NCBI GenBank assembly: GCA_001950395.1
Contig: BDLO01000001.1
Span: 1,029,979 to 1,093,978, forward strand
Origin: Coriobacteriaceae bacterium EMTCatB1
GTDB taxonomy: Bacteria; Actinomycetota; Coriobacteriia; Anaerosomatales; Anaerosomataceae
Length of the DNA: 64,000 bases
Direction of reading: 5' to 3'
Shown here: piece after piece, positions 7,941 through 16,262 of the stretch
How the letters are laid out: each line of letters opens with the position of its first letter
Numbering within the stretch: position 1 is the stretch's first letter
Notes under the pieces: generated by a model
Seen by the model: the letters and a program-made list of their open reading frames with translations, nothing else
The model's database searches: none
Told to the model about the DNA's origin: nothing
Program-made: the position numbers and the translations under genes

Positions 7941-10900
7941 CTACTGGAACACCCTCAGCTCGGCGATGCCGTAGCCATTGTTGCGACCGGTGCCCGTTTT
8001 GCGGCACTCCACCTTGACGTACCGGGCATCGCGCGCCGAGAACGTGACCGTCGTCGTCCCTTTGACGGCGCTGGTGGTCGAGTACACCTGCGTCCAGTTG
8101 CGGTTGTCGGTGGACACGTACACGCGGAACTCCTTGGCCCAGTAGTCACCGTACCAGGCGACCTCCACGCGGCTGACTCTGTACCGGGAGGCGAGACCCA
8201 CCTTCAGCCACTGGGTGTCTGATGCCCCGCCGTCGCGCTTCGACCACCAGTACGTGGACTCGCTGCCGTCTCCTGCCTTTGCGGGAGCGTAGCTCGAGCT
8301 CTCGTACCGCGAGGCGGTGAAGGTCTTCCCGAGCGCGAGGTTGCTGCCGCCGCCCGTCGAGGTCGGGGTCAATGCGGCGTTCACTGTGACCGTCGAGCCG
8401 TTCACGACGGTGACCGATGAGGACCACGACTGGTACCCGGTCGCCGTGACCGTCATCGTGTACGTCCCGCCGGCGATGCCTGTGATGCTGTACTTCCCAT
8501 CAGAACCGGTCGTGGCCGACTTACCAGCGACGCTCACCATCGCGCCAGCAACTGGAGCGCCAGTCGAGGAGTCGGTGACCGTGCCGGCGACGTCGCCTGT
8601 CGTCGGGGCCGTCGGGTCGAGCACCAGCGGCCACACCGGCGTGACGGAGCTCTTGTGCTCGCCGCACGAAGTGGAGCAGTCGCCTTCGCTCCACTGCGTG
8701 GGCGTGTAGCTCTTCAGCACGAGCCCCGTAAGGCCAGTGCTCGCGTAGGGCGACCCGTCGGTGGTGTACGCCAGCAGACGCGGACGCTTCCACCCGTGCG
8801 GCACCTGAGCGTGGCACAGGATGCACTTACCCCTGTTGGATCCCTGGTGATCGCCCTTCTCGTGCACCTTGTTGCTCCAGGTGTTGCTCGTGCCGTTGAG
8901 GTCGTGGCACTTGGCGCAGATCACCGTCGTGGAGCTCATGCCGTTGGACGAGTTGGTGAGGTACGCGCTCTTCCAGCTCGTCGGGTACGCCGGGTCGATG
9001 TTCACCTTCATCGCGGCCCCGTGAGGACCGGACGCGCCGGTGTAGGTGTGGCAGGAGTCGCAGGACATGACGGAGTCGGTGGACCAGCCGCTCTTCAGGA
9101 ACGAGGAGGCGGCGGGAAGCGTCCAGGTGTACGTCTTGCCGTTCACGGAGAACGACGACTGCATGCCTGGCAGGTCGCTCGAGACGCGGTGGCCAGACGA
9201 CATCTTCGGCGTGAACTCCCACGCCTGACGCGCGTTGTGCGGTGAGTCCGGATGGCAGGTCAGGCAGCGCCGGTCGCCTGCAGCGATCGCCGCCTGCACC
9301 GTGGCGTTCGTCGAGCCGTGGCAGGTCTGGCAGGTGTATCCGAGCGCCGCGTGCTCATCGTCCAGGTACATGAAGTGGCAGCCCTTGCAGCCGCTCGGGT
9401 TCGCGCCCGAGGCGTCGTGCGCCTCGTGGTGGTTCGGCCCGACGCCAGCGTGGCAGACAGTGCAGTCGGTGGTCGTCGCTGGCTGATCGGGACCCTTGTG
9501 GCACGCCGAGCAGCCGCCTTGCGGCAGCCCGGCGTGGATGGCGTCCACCTTCGTGATGTCGTGGCAGCCAGTGCCAGCGCACGCCGTGTTCGTCGACTGG
9601 TGCTTCGTCTGCCGCTCAGCGTGCTTCACGGGGTGGCACGCGCCGCACGTCTTGTCCCACGGAGCCGTGAAGGCGTCGACCTTGAGCTCGTGGCACTGCA
9701 CGCACGTCACGCCGACCGTGGGCTTGAAGTGCTCGGCCTTCATGTCTTTGTAGTGGCACTGGCCGCAGCCGGACTCGGCAGAGGCGTCGTGGGCAGCGGC
9801 CGGATAGTGGTTCGGATCCACCGGGCTCAAAGCGCCGTGGCAGTTGGCGCACTTCGTGGACGCAGGAAGCGTCACCTGCGCGTTGTGGCAGTAGTCGCAC
9901 GACGCTTCCTGGCTTGCGCCGTGGATGTCGCGCACGTCCGCGGTCTCGTGGCAGTCCACGCACTCCTGGCTGTCCGGAGCGGTGTGGATGGCGGCGATGT
10001 CGCCGTGCACCGTATGGCAGCTCGAGCAGTCCGCGCTCGCCTGGCTCCAATCGATGCGAGCGGGGTCGGCGTTCTGGTGGCACAGAGCGCACGTCGTCGC
10101 GTACTGCGGATAGCGAGACAGGTACGGCTCATGCGCTTCGGGCAGGGTGTTCGCGGCATGGCAGCGTGAGCCGACGCAGCTCGACGGCATCGCGCTGAAG
10201 GTGTGCGCCTCTGGCAAGCCGCGATGGTAGTCCGTGCCCTCCGCCGCATGGCAGCTCGCGCATGCAGCCGTCTTCGCCGTGATGTCCGGAACCCTCGTCG
10301 GGTTGGCGTGGCACACTGTGCATCCGCCGAGCGCGGCGTTCTTATGCACCACGGTCACGTCGAGCGGCTGGCCCGCAGCACCGTGGCACGAGGAGCAGCC
10401 GTCCACGCTCGCTTCGTCATCGGCCGTGTGCTTGACAGCGGCGCCCGCGTGGTAGCTCGCGTGGCACGCCGTGCACCGCGTGTCGTTCGCCACCTCGATC
10501 GCGAACTGCACCTCTTGGCCGCGTTCGCCCTCGTAGTTGCTGTGGCACACGTCGCAGCCGTTCAGCTGCTCCCCGCTTGGGGTCGTCGCCGTCACGCCTT
10601 CGTGAGCATCGACGAGCGATGCCGCGTGGCAACCGCTGCAACCCTGGTCGCCTGACGGCGTGAAGGCGCTGCGGTGAGCAGTCGATGTGGGGGCATGCAC
10701 GGGATGGCAGGCCTCGCAGTTCGTCTTGCCAGTGGCGATCGCGTCCAGGACTTCGAGCTTCGAGGACTTGTGGCACGAGTCGCAGGAGAGCGGTGTGCCG
10801 TCAGATGCGTACCTCGGAAGACGGGTGACGACGCCGTTCGACGTGCCCATGTGCTCGTCGATCAGGTTCGACGTGTGGCACATGATGCAGTCGCTCGTAG

Positions 10901-11900
10901 GCGCGGTCGACGCGGAGCCGGTGTAGTAGCCGTAGTGCGGACCGGTGGCGTCGACGAGCGGCGGCTCGGCCCAGTGGATAGCGCGGTGCGCATCGCCAGC
11001 CGTAGCGTCGTGGCACGCCCCGCACGCCGTGTCGCCTGCCGAGATGGCGGCTGCGTAGCGCGGGTCAGAGGTGTTGCCGTGGCACAGCGTGCAGCCCTCG
11101 CCGGGGCGCCGCGCTTCGTGCTCAGCGACGAGGTCGCGCGAGTCGTGGCAGCCGGACGCCAGGCAGCCGTCCATCGACCAGGTGCTCAGGTGCGTGTCGG
11201 CCGCGTAGTGCTGGTCGAGCGGCTTGTGGCAGTTCGTGCACGCCGGCAGATCGGCGCCCGCAGAAAGCGCGGCCTTCGGATGGCACGCAGCTGCGTAGCA
11301 CGAGACGGGTCGCGTCCCGTAGTTGAACGTGCTCTCGATCGTAACCGCTCCGGCGGCGCCCGTGCAGACTTGGCTTGGCACCGGCGCGTACGACGCGACC
11401 GCAGATTGCGCGATCACGTGATCGCCATGAGAGGAGGGAGCGTCGTGGCACGCGTCGCACGCTGCGGCGAGGTGGCAGTTCTTGCACCACTGGCTGGAGA
11501 AGTCGCCACCAGTCACCCAGTCGGCGTCGCCGTGGATGCGATGCAGCTCCTCGGGTGAGGTCATGAGAGAGGCCGATGATGCGAACCGACCAGCCACAGG
11601 GTCGTAATACTGTCCGAGCCACGCGGTGTTGGCATCCGTGCGACCGTGGCACTGGCTGCAAAGCGGCATGTACACCGACTTCTCGTGAATCCCCGAATCA
11701 GGACTCATCAAATGGCACGCTTTGCACTTCTCGAGAGAGACCGGGGCGCCGAAGTCGACCGTCTTCGACGAGCTGCCTGCGGTCACCGAATGACATCCGA
11801 GACACACCTGGTTCTCAGCCGGGGCTGCGGCGGAGGCAGCGCCCATGAAGACGAACAGCACGAGAACCGCAGCCGTCGCGAGCAGGATCGCTCTTCTCAT
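7941..11900 (-). CDS. secreted 37-heme c-type cytochrome with carboxypeptidase-regulatory-like and discoidin-type domains
   Basis: A 1319-residue secreted protein. A signal peptide covers about residues 1-24 (MRRAILLATAAVLVLF...). Counting by hand gives 33 CXXCH motifs and four spaced CX4CH motifs (CYAAACH, CLASGCH, CVGSRCH, CAGTGCH), 37 potential hemes in total, filling residues 33 to about 1065. A beta-sandwich linker of carboxypeptidase-regulatory type follows at about 1102-1186 (GTVTDSSTGAPVAGA). An F5/8 type C (discoidin) domain, usually carbohydrate-binding, ends the protein at about 1187-1319. The start at 11900 is chosen because the signal peptide begins there. Likely role: long-range extracellular electron conduction attached to cell-surface glycan. 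Confidence 0.9.
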   Translation of the reverse strand: MRRAILLATAAVLVLFVFMGAASAAAPAENQVCLGCHSVTAGSSSKTVDFGAPVSLEKCKACHLMSPDSGIHEKSVYMPLCSQCHGRTDANTAWLGQYYDPVAGRFASSASLMTSPEELHRIHGDADWVTGGDFSSQWCKNCHLAAACDACHDAPSSHGDHVIAQSAVASYAPVPSQVCTGAAGAVTIESTFNYGTRPVSCYAAACHPKAALSAGADLPACTNCHKPLDQHYAADTHLSTWSMDGCLASGCHDSRDLVAEHEARRPGEGCTLCHGNTSDPRYAAAISAGDTACGACHDATAGDAHRAIHWAEPPLVDATGPHYGYYTGSASTAPTSDCIMCHTSNLIDEHMGTSNGVVTRLPRYASDGTPLSCDSCHKSSKLEVLDAIATGKTNCEACHPVHAPTSTAHRSAFTPSGDQGCSGCHAASLVDAHEGVTATTPSGEQLNGCDVCHSNYEGERGQEVQFAIEVANDTRCTACHASYHAGAAVKHTADDEASVDGCSSCHGAAGQPLDVTVVHKNAALGGCTVCHANPTRVPDITAKTAACASCHAAEGTDYHRGLPEAHTFSAMPSSCVGSRCHAANTLPEAHEPYLSRYPQYATTCALCHQNADPARIDWSQASADCSSCHTVHGDIAAIHTAPDSQECVDCHETADVRDIHGASQEASCDYCHNAQVTLPASTKCANCHGALSPVDPNHYPAAAHDASAESGCGQCHYKDMKAEHFKPTVGVTCVQCHELKVDAFTAPWDKTCGACHPVKHAERQTKHQSTNTACAGTGCHDITKVDAIHAGLPQGGCSACHKGPDQPATTTDCTVCHAGVGPNHHEAHDASGANPSGCKGCHFMYLDDEHAALGYTCQTCHGSTNATVQAAIAAGDRRCLTCHPDSPHNARQAWEFTPKMSSGHRVSSDLPGMQSSFSVNGKTYTWTLPAASSFLKSGWSTDSVMSCDSCHTYTGASGPHGAAMKVNIDPAYPTSWKSAYLTNSSNGMSSTTVICAKCHDLNGTSNTWSNKVHEKGDHQGSNRGKCILCHAQVPHGWKRPRLLAYTTDGSPYASTGLTGLVLKSYTPTQWSEGDCSTSCGEHKSSVTPVWPLVLDPTAPTTGDVAGTVTDSSTGAPVAGAMVSVAGKSATTGSDGKYSITGIAGGTYTMTVTATGYQSWSSSVTVVNGSTVTVNAALTPTSTGGGSNLALGKTFTASRYESSSYAPAKAGDGSESTYWWSKRDGGASDTQWLKVGLASRYRVSRVEVAWYGDYWAKEFRVYVSTDNRNWTQVYSTTSAVKGTTTVTFSARDARYVKVECRKTGTGRNNGYGIAELRVFQ

Positions 11901-12202
11901 GACTCCCCTCTTCCCACGTGACGAGCAAGGTCCGATGTCGCCAGCGGGGACAAGGGGCGTTTCGTGATTCGGCGGTCTCGTGCCCCGGCACTGTCCTGCT
12001 GACGCGCTCTCGGCCGGTTGCGCCACTGGCTCGTCGCCGCCCAAGGCGCCCACGTCACGGGCAGCGAGTCATCGCCTCCGAACCGCAGACCGGCAGTGCG
12101 CCCCTCACGTCCGGACTCGCGGTGTGTGAATTGTGAGCGAAGTCACCGGATTAGTCAATAGTGACTTTGGTCACATAGCGGCTGTGAAGGCGATGGTGGG
12201 CG
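11901..12202. other. 302-base intergenic region upstream of the 37-heme gene
   Basis: No gene is visible here. The right third holds two GTGA-N6-TCAC inverted repeats, annotated separately. A weak -10-like CACAAT on the minus strand lies at 12130-12135. That would place a transcription start near 12123 and leave a leader of more than 200 bases before the ATG at 11900. The left two thirds are GC-rich with no evident structure. Confidence 0.5.
12133..12174. promoter_or_regulatory. two tandem CRP/FNR-type operators (GTGA-N6-TCAC)
   Basis: GTGAGCGAAGTCAC lies at 12133-12146 and GTGACTTTGGTCAC at 12161-12174. Both match the GTGA-N6-TCAC half-site arrangement recognised by CRP-like regulators. Their centres are 28 bases apart. 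Relative to a possible start near 12123, the upstream site would sit close to -44 (activating) and the other would overlap the -10 region (repressing). Which regulator binds is unknown. Confidence 0.5.
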
Positions 12203-13669
12203 TCAGAAGTCGATGCCGACGCGCTTGCCAGGCACGACCTGGTGACAGATCAGACAGTTCCCGTCCCTCGGAAAGTCGTAGTACCTGAGCATGTAGTTCT
12301 GCTGCGTCCCGTGGGGGTTGTGGCAGGTCGACGTGCACGTGAGCGGCTTTCGCGCGTTCACGTCGTAGTGCTTAGGTCTCACGGGATGGTTGTTGCGATA
12401 CTCCGTAGCCGAGGACTCGTCGAAAGCGGATGCGGGGTGGCACTGCAAGCACACCTCGGGCTGGGGCTTGATGAGCAGCGGCGCCCAGTTCGAGCCGTGC
12501 GGGGTGTGGCACCGCACACAGAGCGTGTCGAAGTGCGCGCTCCGGTCATAGGTCGCCTGTATCGCCGCCCGGTGGCACTGGTAGCACATCGCGTTGTTCT
12601 TGGCTGCCAAGAGCGCCGGATAGTCGGCGGCATGCGGGTTGTGGCAGTCCGCGCAATTCAGCTTCACTGTGCCGACCGGATGATGGCTCGGCTTCAAGAA
12701 GTCGTACTTGATGCCTGGATGGCACCTGTAACAGAGACCTGGCTGGTACTCGATGAGAAGCGGAGTGTAGTCAGACCCGTGCGGCTCGTGGCAGCCGGTG
12801 CAGTTGTCGTATAGGAACGGGTGGTGCTGCACCGGCTTGAGCGACAGCGGCGCCACCGTCGGGTGGCAGGTGAAACAGAGGTCACGCTGATTGTCCACGA
12901 GGATCCCGCGGTAGTTCGACGCGTGCGGGTCGTGGCAGTTCAGGCACCAGCGGCCCCCGGCGGGCGGATGGACCTGCGCCCTGTTCAGCTCACGGCCGAT
13001 CGGATGACAGGTCACGCACAAGTCGCGCTCGTCTTGGGTGAGCAGCGCGCGGAACTTCGACGCATGCGGCTCGTGGCATTCCGTGCAACGACCCTCTTGG
13101 AACGGGACATGGGGATAGTCGCCCGACAGCAACGGCCCCATATCGCCGTGGCACATCCAGCAAAGCTCGCTTTTGGGAAGCGTCGGCTCGGAGTCCTTGC
13201 CTTTGACCTTCTTCTCGGTCTTGGAGACGACCTCCCCGCCCTTCTCCTCGGCGACCTTGCCGTCGCCGGTCGAGAAGACGTCGAGCACCACCTTAAGCGG
13301 CAGCCACTCGACGAGCGTCTTGACGCGCTGCCAGACCTGCTTCGCCCCCGCGATGACAGAGGTGACTTCGACGTGGCCGTGGGGCGTGTGGCACGTCGTG
13401 CAGTCCTTTCGCATGAAAGGATCGTGCACGGTCGGATACGAGAACTGCGGGATCAGCTCCGAGTGGCACTGCAGGCACTCGAGGTTGCGCGTGATGCGTT
13501 TGATCTGCTCGGGAGTCTTCGTCGTGTAGGTTTGGACGACGGTGGTGATGCCGCACGCGAGCAGCAGCACGAGAAGGGCGGCCCCGAGGGCGAGCCGGCC
13601 GCGCCGCTCATTGGCTCGATCGTGCTGACCGTCGGACTTCGGCCCCGCTTTGACCTCGGCGTCGCTCAC
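12203..13669 (-). CDS. membrane-anchored 15-heme c-type cytochrome (doubled-CXXCH repeats)
   Basis: A 488-residue protein. It has a short charged cytoplasmic N-terminus, one membrane segment (about residues 25-47) and an exported domain. I count 14 CXXCH motifs plus one CX3CH (CTSTCH near residue 455). They alternate in the doubled-CXXCH pattern, with CxxCHxPHxS followed by LCxxCH about 30 residues later. A Lys/Glu-rich spacer near 120-165 separates the first two hemes from the rest. The GTG start at 13669 is preceded by GAGGAGGGG. Likely passes electrons from the quinone pool or a membrane donor towards the extracellular 37-heme protein encoded next. An NrfH/NapC-like quinol oxidase role is possible but not shown. 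Confidence 0.9.
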   Translation of the reverse strand: MSDAEVKAGPKSDGQHDRANERRGRLALGAALLVLLLACGITTVVQTYTTKTPEQIKRITRNLECLQCHSELIPQFSYPTVHDPFMRKDCTTCHTPHGHVEVTSVIAGAKQVWQRVKTLVEWLPLKVVLDVFSTGDGKVAEEKGGEVVSKTEKKVKGKDSEPTLPKSELCWMCHGDMGPLLSGDYPHVPFQEGRCTECHEPHASKFRALLTQDERDLCVTCHPIGRELNRAQVHPPAGGRWCLNCHDPHASNYRGILVDNQRDLCFTCHPTVAPLSLKPVQHHPFLYDNCTGCHEPHGSDYTPLLIEYQPGLCYRCHPGIKYDFLKPSHHPVGTVKLNCADCHNPHAADYPALLAAKNNAMCYQCHRAAIQATYDRSAHFDTLCVRCHTPHGSNWAPLLIKPQPEVCLQCHPASAFDESSATEYRNNHPVRPKHYDVNARKPLTCTSTCHNPHGTQQNYMLRYYDFPRDGNCLICHQVVPGKRVGIDF

Positions 13670-13716
13670 CCACCCCTCCTCAGGCGCACACGCGATCGGT
13701 GAATAGAACCGCTCAT

Positions 13717-13730
13717 GTGAAGTCTATCAC
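13717..13730. promoter_or_regulatory. CRP/FNR-type operator upstream of the 15-heme gene
   Basis: GTGAAGTCTATCAC is a GTGA-N6-TCAC inverted repeat centred 54 bases before the GTG of the 15-heme cytochrome. A TTCTAT on the minus strand (13703-13708) could be its -10 element. The same motif occurs twice before the 37-heme gene, which suggests common control. Confidence 0.45.
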
Positions 13731-13768
13731 GCACAGAACCTGTGGGGCAGCCTCGTCCACAAGATTCG

Positions 13769-14869
13769 CTAACGTCCCGTCAGTCGAACGCACTGCACGC
13801 GTCCATTCTCCTTATCGGCGATGACGAGGAAACCCCTGAGGCGCTCGACGTCGTTCGGGAAGTTGAGCTGGCCCGGCTCGGTCCCCCTCTCTCCGTAGCG
13901 CGCGGTGATCGTGTGCTCCTCAGACGAGATCCGCACGAGCTGGAACGCGAACGAGTCGGCCACGAGGACGTCGCCGTCGTCCAGAACCGTCAGCCCACGG
14001 GGAAGCTGAAGCGGGCGCGGCGAGCGGTCGTTCAGTCCCTTCGGCGGCGTGCCGACGCTCCACAGCGGCGTGCCGTCTTGGCTGAATGCGGTCACCCTCG
14101 CGTGGTTTGAGTCCGACACGTACACAGTGCCGTCCGCGCCGACTGTCAGGCCATTGGGATGGTCGAGGTCACCGATCTCGAGCCCCGGCTTTCCCCACTG
14201 GCGGACGAACGTGCCGTCCCGCTTGAAGACGAACACCTGCCACTGGTCCGTGGCAAACACGTAGTCGCCGCTCACGGCGACGTCCGTGACGGCGATGCCT
14301 CCTCCGTCTTGACCGGACGACCCGCGACCGACGGGCTTCGTCGGGTCCGGGAAGCGTCGCAGCGGCTTGCCGTCTGGGTCGTAGACCTCGATCGAGTCGT
14401 TGTAGAAGCTCGCGACGTAGACGTTGCCGTCCTGGTCGACGTCGATGCCGACCGGGTAGTTCAGCCGCCCAGGCTTGTACGAGTACGTGCCGCCTGGGAC
14501 CGGTTTCGCGACACCGAACCCGCCGAACTCGAACAGGAACCTGCCGTTCGAGTCGAAGACGCAGACGCGGTTGTTGCCCGAGTCGGTCACGTACACTCGA
14601 CCGCCCTTGCCCACGGCGACGCCCATCGGGCGATCGAAAAGCGGCTTGTCCCCGACTCCTGGCCCGTACACCTGCCAGACCGGTTTGATGCCTTCCTTGG
14701 GCGGCACGGACCCGAGCGACTCAGGTCGGCCCAAGAAGTAGAAGAGGTACACCAGCAGAGCTACCAAGAGCAGCAGCAACACCACCGCCAGCACGGCGAA
14801 CCACTGCCGCGGGGTGAGCCGGATGCCCTTCTTGAGCGGGGCGAACGGATCGAGACGACGCTTCGTCAC
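13769..14869 (-). CDS. membrane-anchored NHL-repeat beta-propeller protein
   Basis: A 366-residue protein. A short basic N-terminus is followed by one strong membrane segment (about residues 19-41). The rest consists of successive NHL-type blades, with repeated motifs such as GVAVGKGGRVYVTDSGNNRV and GIDVDQDGNVYVAS, probably forming a six-bladed propeller outside the membrane. The GTG start overlaps the TGA of the TPR gene (GTGA). NHL and TPR proteins recur beside multiheme cytochrome genes in metal-reducing bacteria; an assembly or scaffold role is inferred from that. No catalytic residues are evident. Confidence 0.82.
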   Translation of the reverse strand: MTKRRLDPFAPLKKGIRLTPRQWFAVLAVVLLLLLVALLVYLFYFLGRPESLGSVPPKEGIKPVWQVYGPGVGDKPLFDRPMGVAVGKGGRVYVTDSGNNRVCVFDSNGRFLFEFGGFGVAKPVPGGTYSYKPGRLNYPVGIDVDQDGNVYVASFYNDSIEVYDPDGKPLRRFPDPTKPVGRGSSGQDGGGIAVTDVAVSGDYVFATDQWQVFVFKRDGTFVRQWGKPGLEIGDLDHPNGLTVGADGTVYVSDSNHARVTAFSQDGTPLWSVGTPPKGLNDRSPRPLQLPRGLTVLDDGDVLVADSFAFQLVRISSEEHTITARYGERGTEPGQLNFPNDVERLRGFLVIADKENGRVQCVRLTGR

Positions 14870-15618
14870 TGGCTGGCCCCCAGTCTCTTGAGCCCGTCTT
14901 TCGCTTCTGCCATGTCTGGCGCGTACTTCAGCGCCGCGCGGTAGTACGCGATCGCTTCGTCGCGCTTGCCCAATTGCTCGCTCGCGTAGCCGGCGATGTA
15001 CTGCAAGTCGGCGTACTGGGGCTGGCTCTTCAGCACCGGCTCGACCGTGAACAGCGCCGACTTGTAGTGCTTCTGGCTGAGGTACAGCTCGCCGAGCGTC
15101 TTGGCGGCCAGCACGTGGTCCGGGGCGACTTTCAGCACCTCCCACAGCGCGGCCTCCGCGTCCTTTGACTTGCCTTGCGCGAGCAGCACCATCCCGCGGT
15201 TGTACATCGCCGCGAGGTTCTGTGGATCGCGCTTGAGGACTTCTTCGTACTGCGCGAGCGCGTCGTCCCAACGTTGCTGCTGCTGATACGAGTACGCGAG
15301 GTTGAGCCGCGCCTCGAGGTCCTCCGGGTCGCGCTCAAGCGCTGCCTTCCAAGCGTCCTCCGCGACGGTAGCCGGCGTGGCCTGCTTCCCGCGCGTGAGC
15401 ACGCCGCGAAGCACGAAGCCGCCAGCCGCCGTGACTGCGAGCAGCAACAGCAATACGAGCAGCGCAAGCCAGCCAGGAACGAGATCCTCCTCGCGCGGCT
15501 CGCGCTCGGAGCCTTCACGCTCGCTCGCTTCGACGCCCGCCGCCTCCTCACCGACCGCGAGCGAAGCGTCTTGCTTGAGCACGGGCTCAGCGTCCTCCGA
15601 GAGCTTCTTGGGCGTCAT
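14866..15618 (-). CDS. membrane-anchored TPR protein
   Basis: A 250-residue protein. The first 45 residues are acidic and rich in Glu/Ser. One membrane segment follows (about 50-72), then four to five tetratricopeptide repeats (for example AWKAALERDPEDLEARLNLA and AIAYYRAALKYAPDMAEAKD). TPRs mediate protein-protein contacts, so this is a likely partner or assembly factor for the NHL protein and the cytochromes. The ATG at 15618 overlaps the rex stop (ATGA) and the stop overlaps the next gene (GTGA), so all three are translationally chained. Confidence 0.83.
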   Translation of the reverse strand: MTPKKLSEDAEPVLKQDASLAVGEEAAGVEASEREGSEREPREEDLVPGWLALLVLLLLLAVTAAGGFVLRGVLTRGKQATPATVAEDAWKAALERDPEDLEARLNLAYSYQQQQRWDDALAQYEEVLKRDPQNLAAMYNRGMVLLAQGKSKDAEAALWEVLKVAPDHVLAAKTLGELYLSQKHYKSALFTVEPVLKSQPQYADLQYIAGYASEQLGKRDEAIAYYRAALKYAPDMAEAKDGLKRLGASQ

Positions 15619-16262
15619 CGAGCCCCCTCCTGCTGCGCAAGCCGGAACGAGAGGATCTGCAAGTCGGTCGAAAGACACACCTGTCGGACGTTCACGTCGT
15701 CCGGCACGACGAGCCGTGTCGGCGCCAGGTTGAGGATCGCCTTGACGCCGCCTTCGACCACCGCGTCTGCCGCGAGCTGCGCGGCGTGCGGTGGCGTCGC
15801 TAGGATCGCGATCTCGACGCCAAGCTCGCGCAGGACCTTCGGCGCTTCGTCGAGGTGGTGGACCGCCAGGCCGTCGAAGACCTGGCCGACCTTGGCAGGG
15901 TCCACGTCGAACAGCGCGACGACCTCGAACCCGCGCTCCGGAAAGCCAGGGTATCCGTGCAGCGCGGCGCCCAGCTTGCCATACCCGACGATCGCCGCCT
16001 TTCGCCGTTCCTTGACGCCGAGGATCTGCGAGATGTGCTCTACGAGAGCCGCGACCTCGTATCCGATGCCGCGGGTCCCGAGCTCTCCCAGGTACGAGAA
16101 GTCCTTGCGGACCTGCGCAGCGTTCGTGCCGCACAGCGCCGCGAGCCGTTCGGACTTCACGAGCGGGACACCGAGCGCCTGCAGCTCGATGAGGCACCTC
16201 AGATACTGAGGCAGCCGCTCAATCGTGCTCTCCGGGATCCCGGAGCCGTTCTTCTCGCTCAT
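15615..16262 (-). CDS. rex: redox-sensing transcriptional repressor Rex
   Basis: A 215-residue canonical Rex. The N-terminal winged helix includes the DNA-contact segment VRKDFSYLGELGTRGIGY (residues 51-68). The Rossmann domain has the intact GYGKLG (93-98) and Asp119 at the end of the next strand. The C-terminal swap helix is present. Rex represses respiration and fermentation genes at high NAD/NADH ratio and releases DNA when NADH rises. Unusually it is embedded in an operon, overlapping an O-antigen-ligase gene upstream and a TPR gene downstream by ATGA on both sides. It may control the operon it belongs to. Confidence 0.95.
   Translation of the reverse strand: MSEKNGSGIPESTIERLPQYLRCLIELQALGVPLVKSERLAALCGTNAAQVRKDFSYLGELGTRGIGYEVAALVEHISQILGVKERRKAAIVGYGKLGAALHGYPGFPERGFEVVALFDVDPAKVGQVFDGLAVHHLDEAPKVLRELGVEIAILATPPHAAQLAADAVVEGGVKAILNLAPTRLVVPDDVNVRQVCLSTDLQILSFRLAQQEGAR

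Noticed and set aside
12121-12174. Rex operator before the 37-heme gene
   Set aside because: The TGTGAATTGTGA segment lacks the TTCACA half required by the Rex consensus. The GTGA-N6-TCAC pattern fits CRP/FNR-type binding better.
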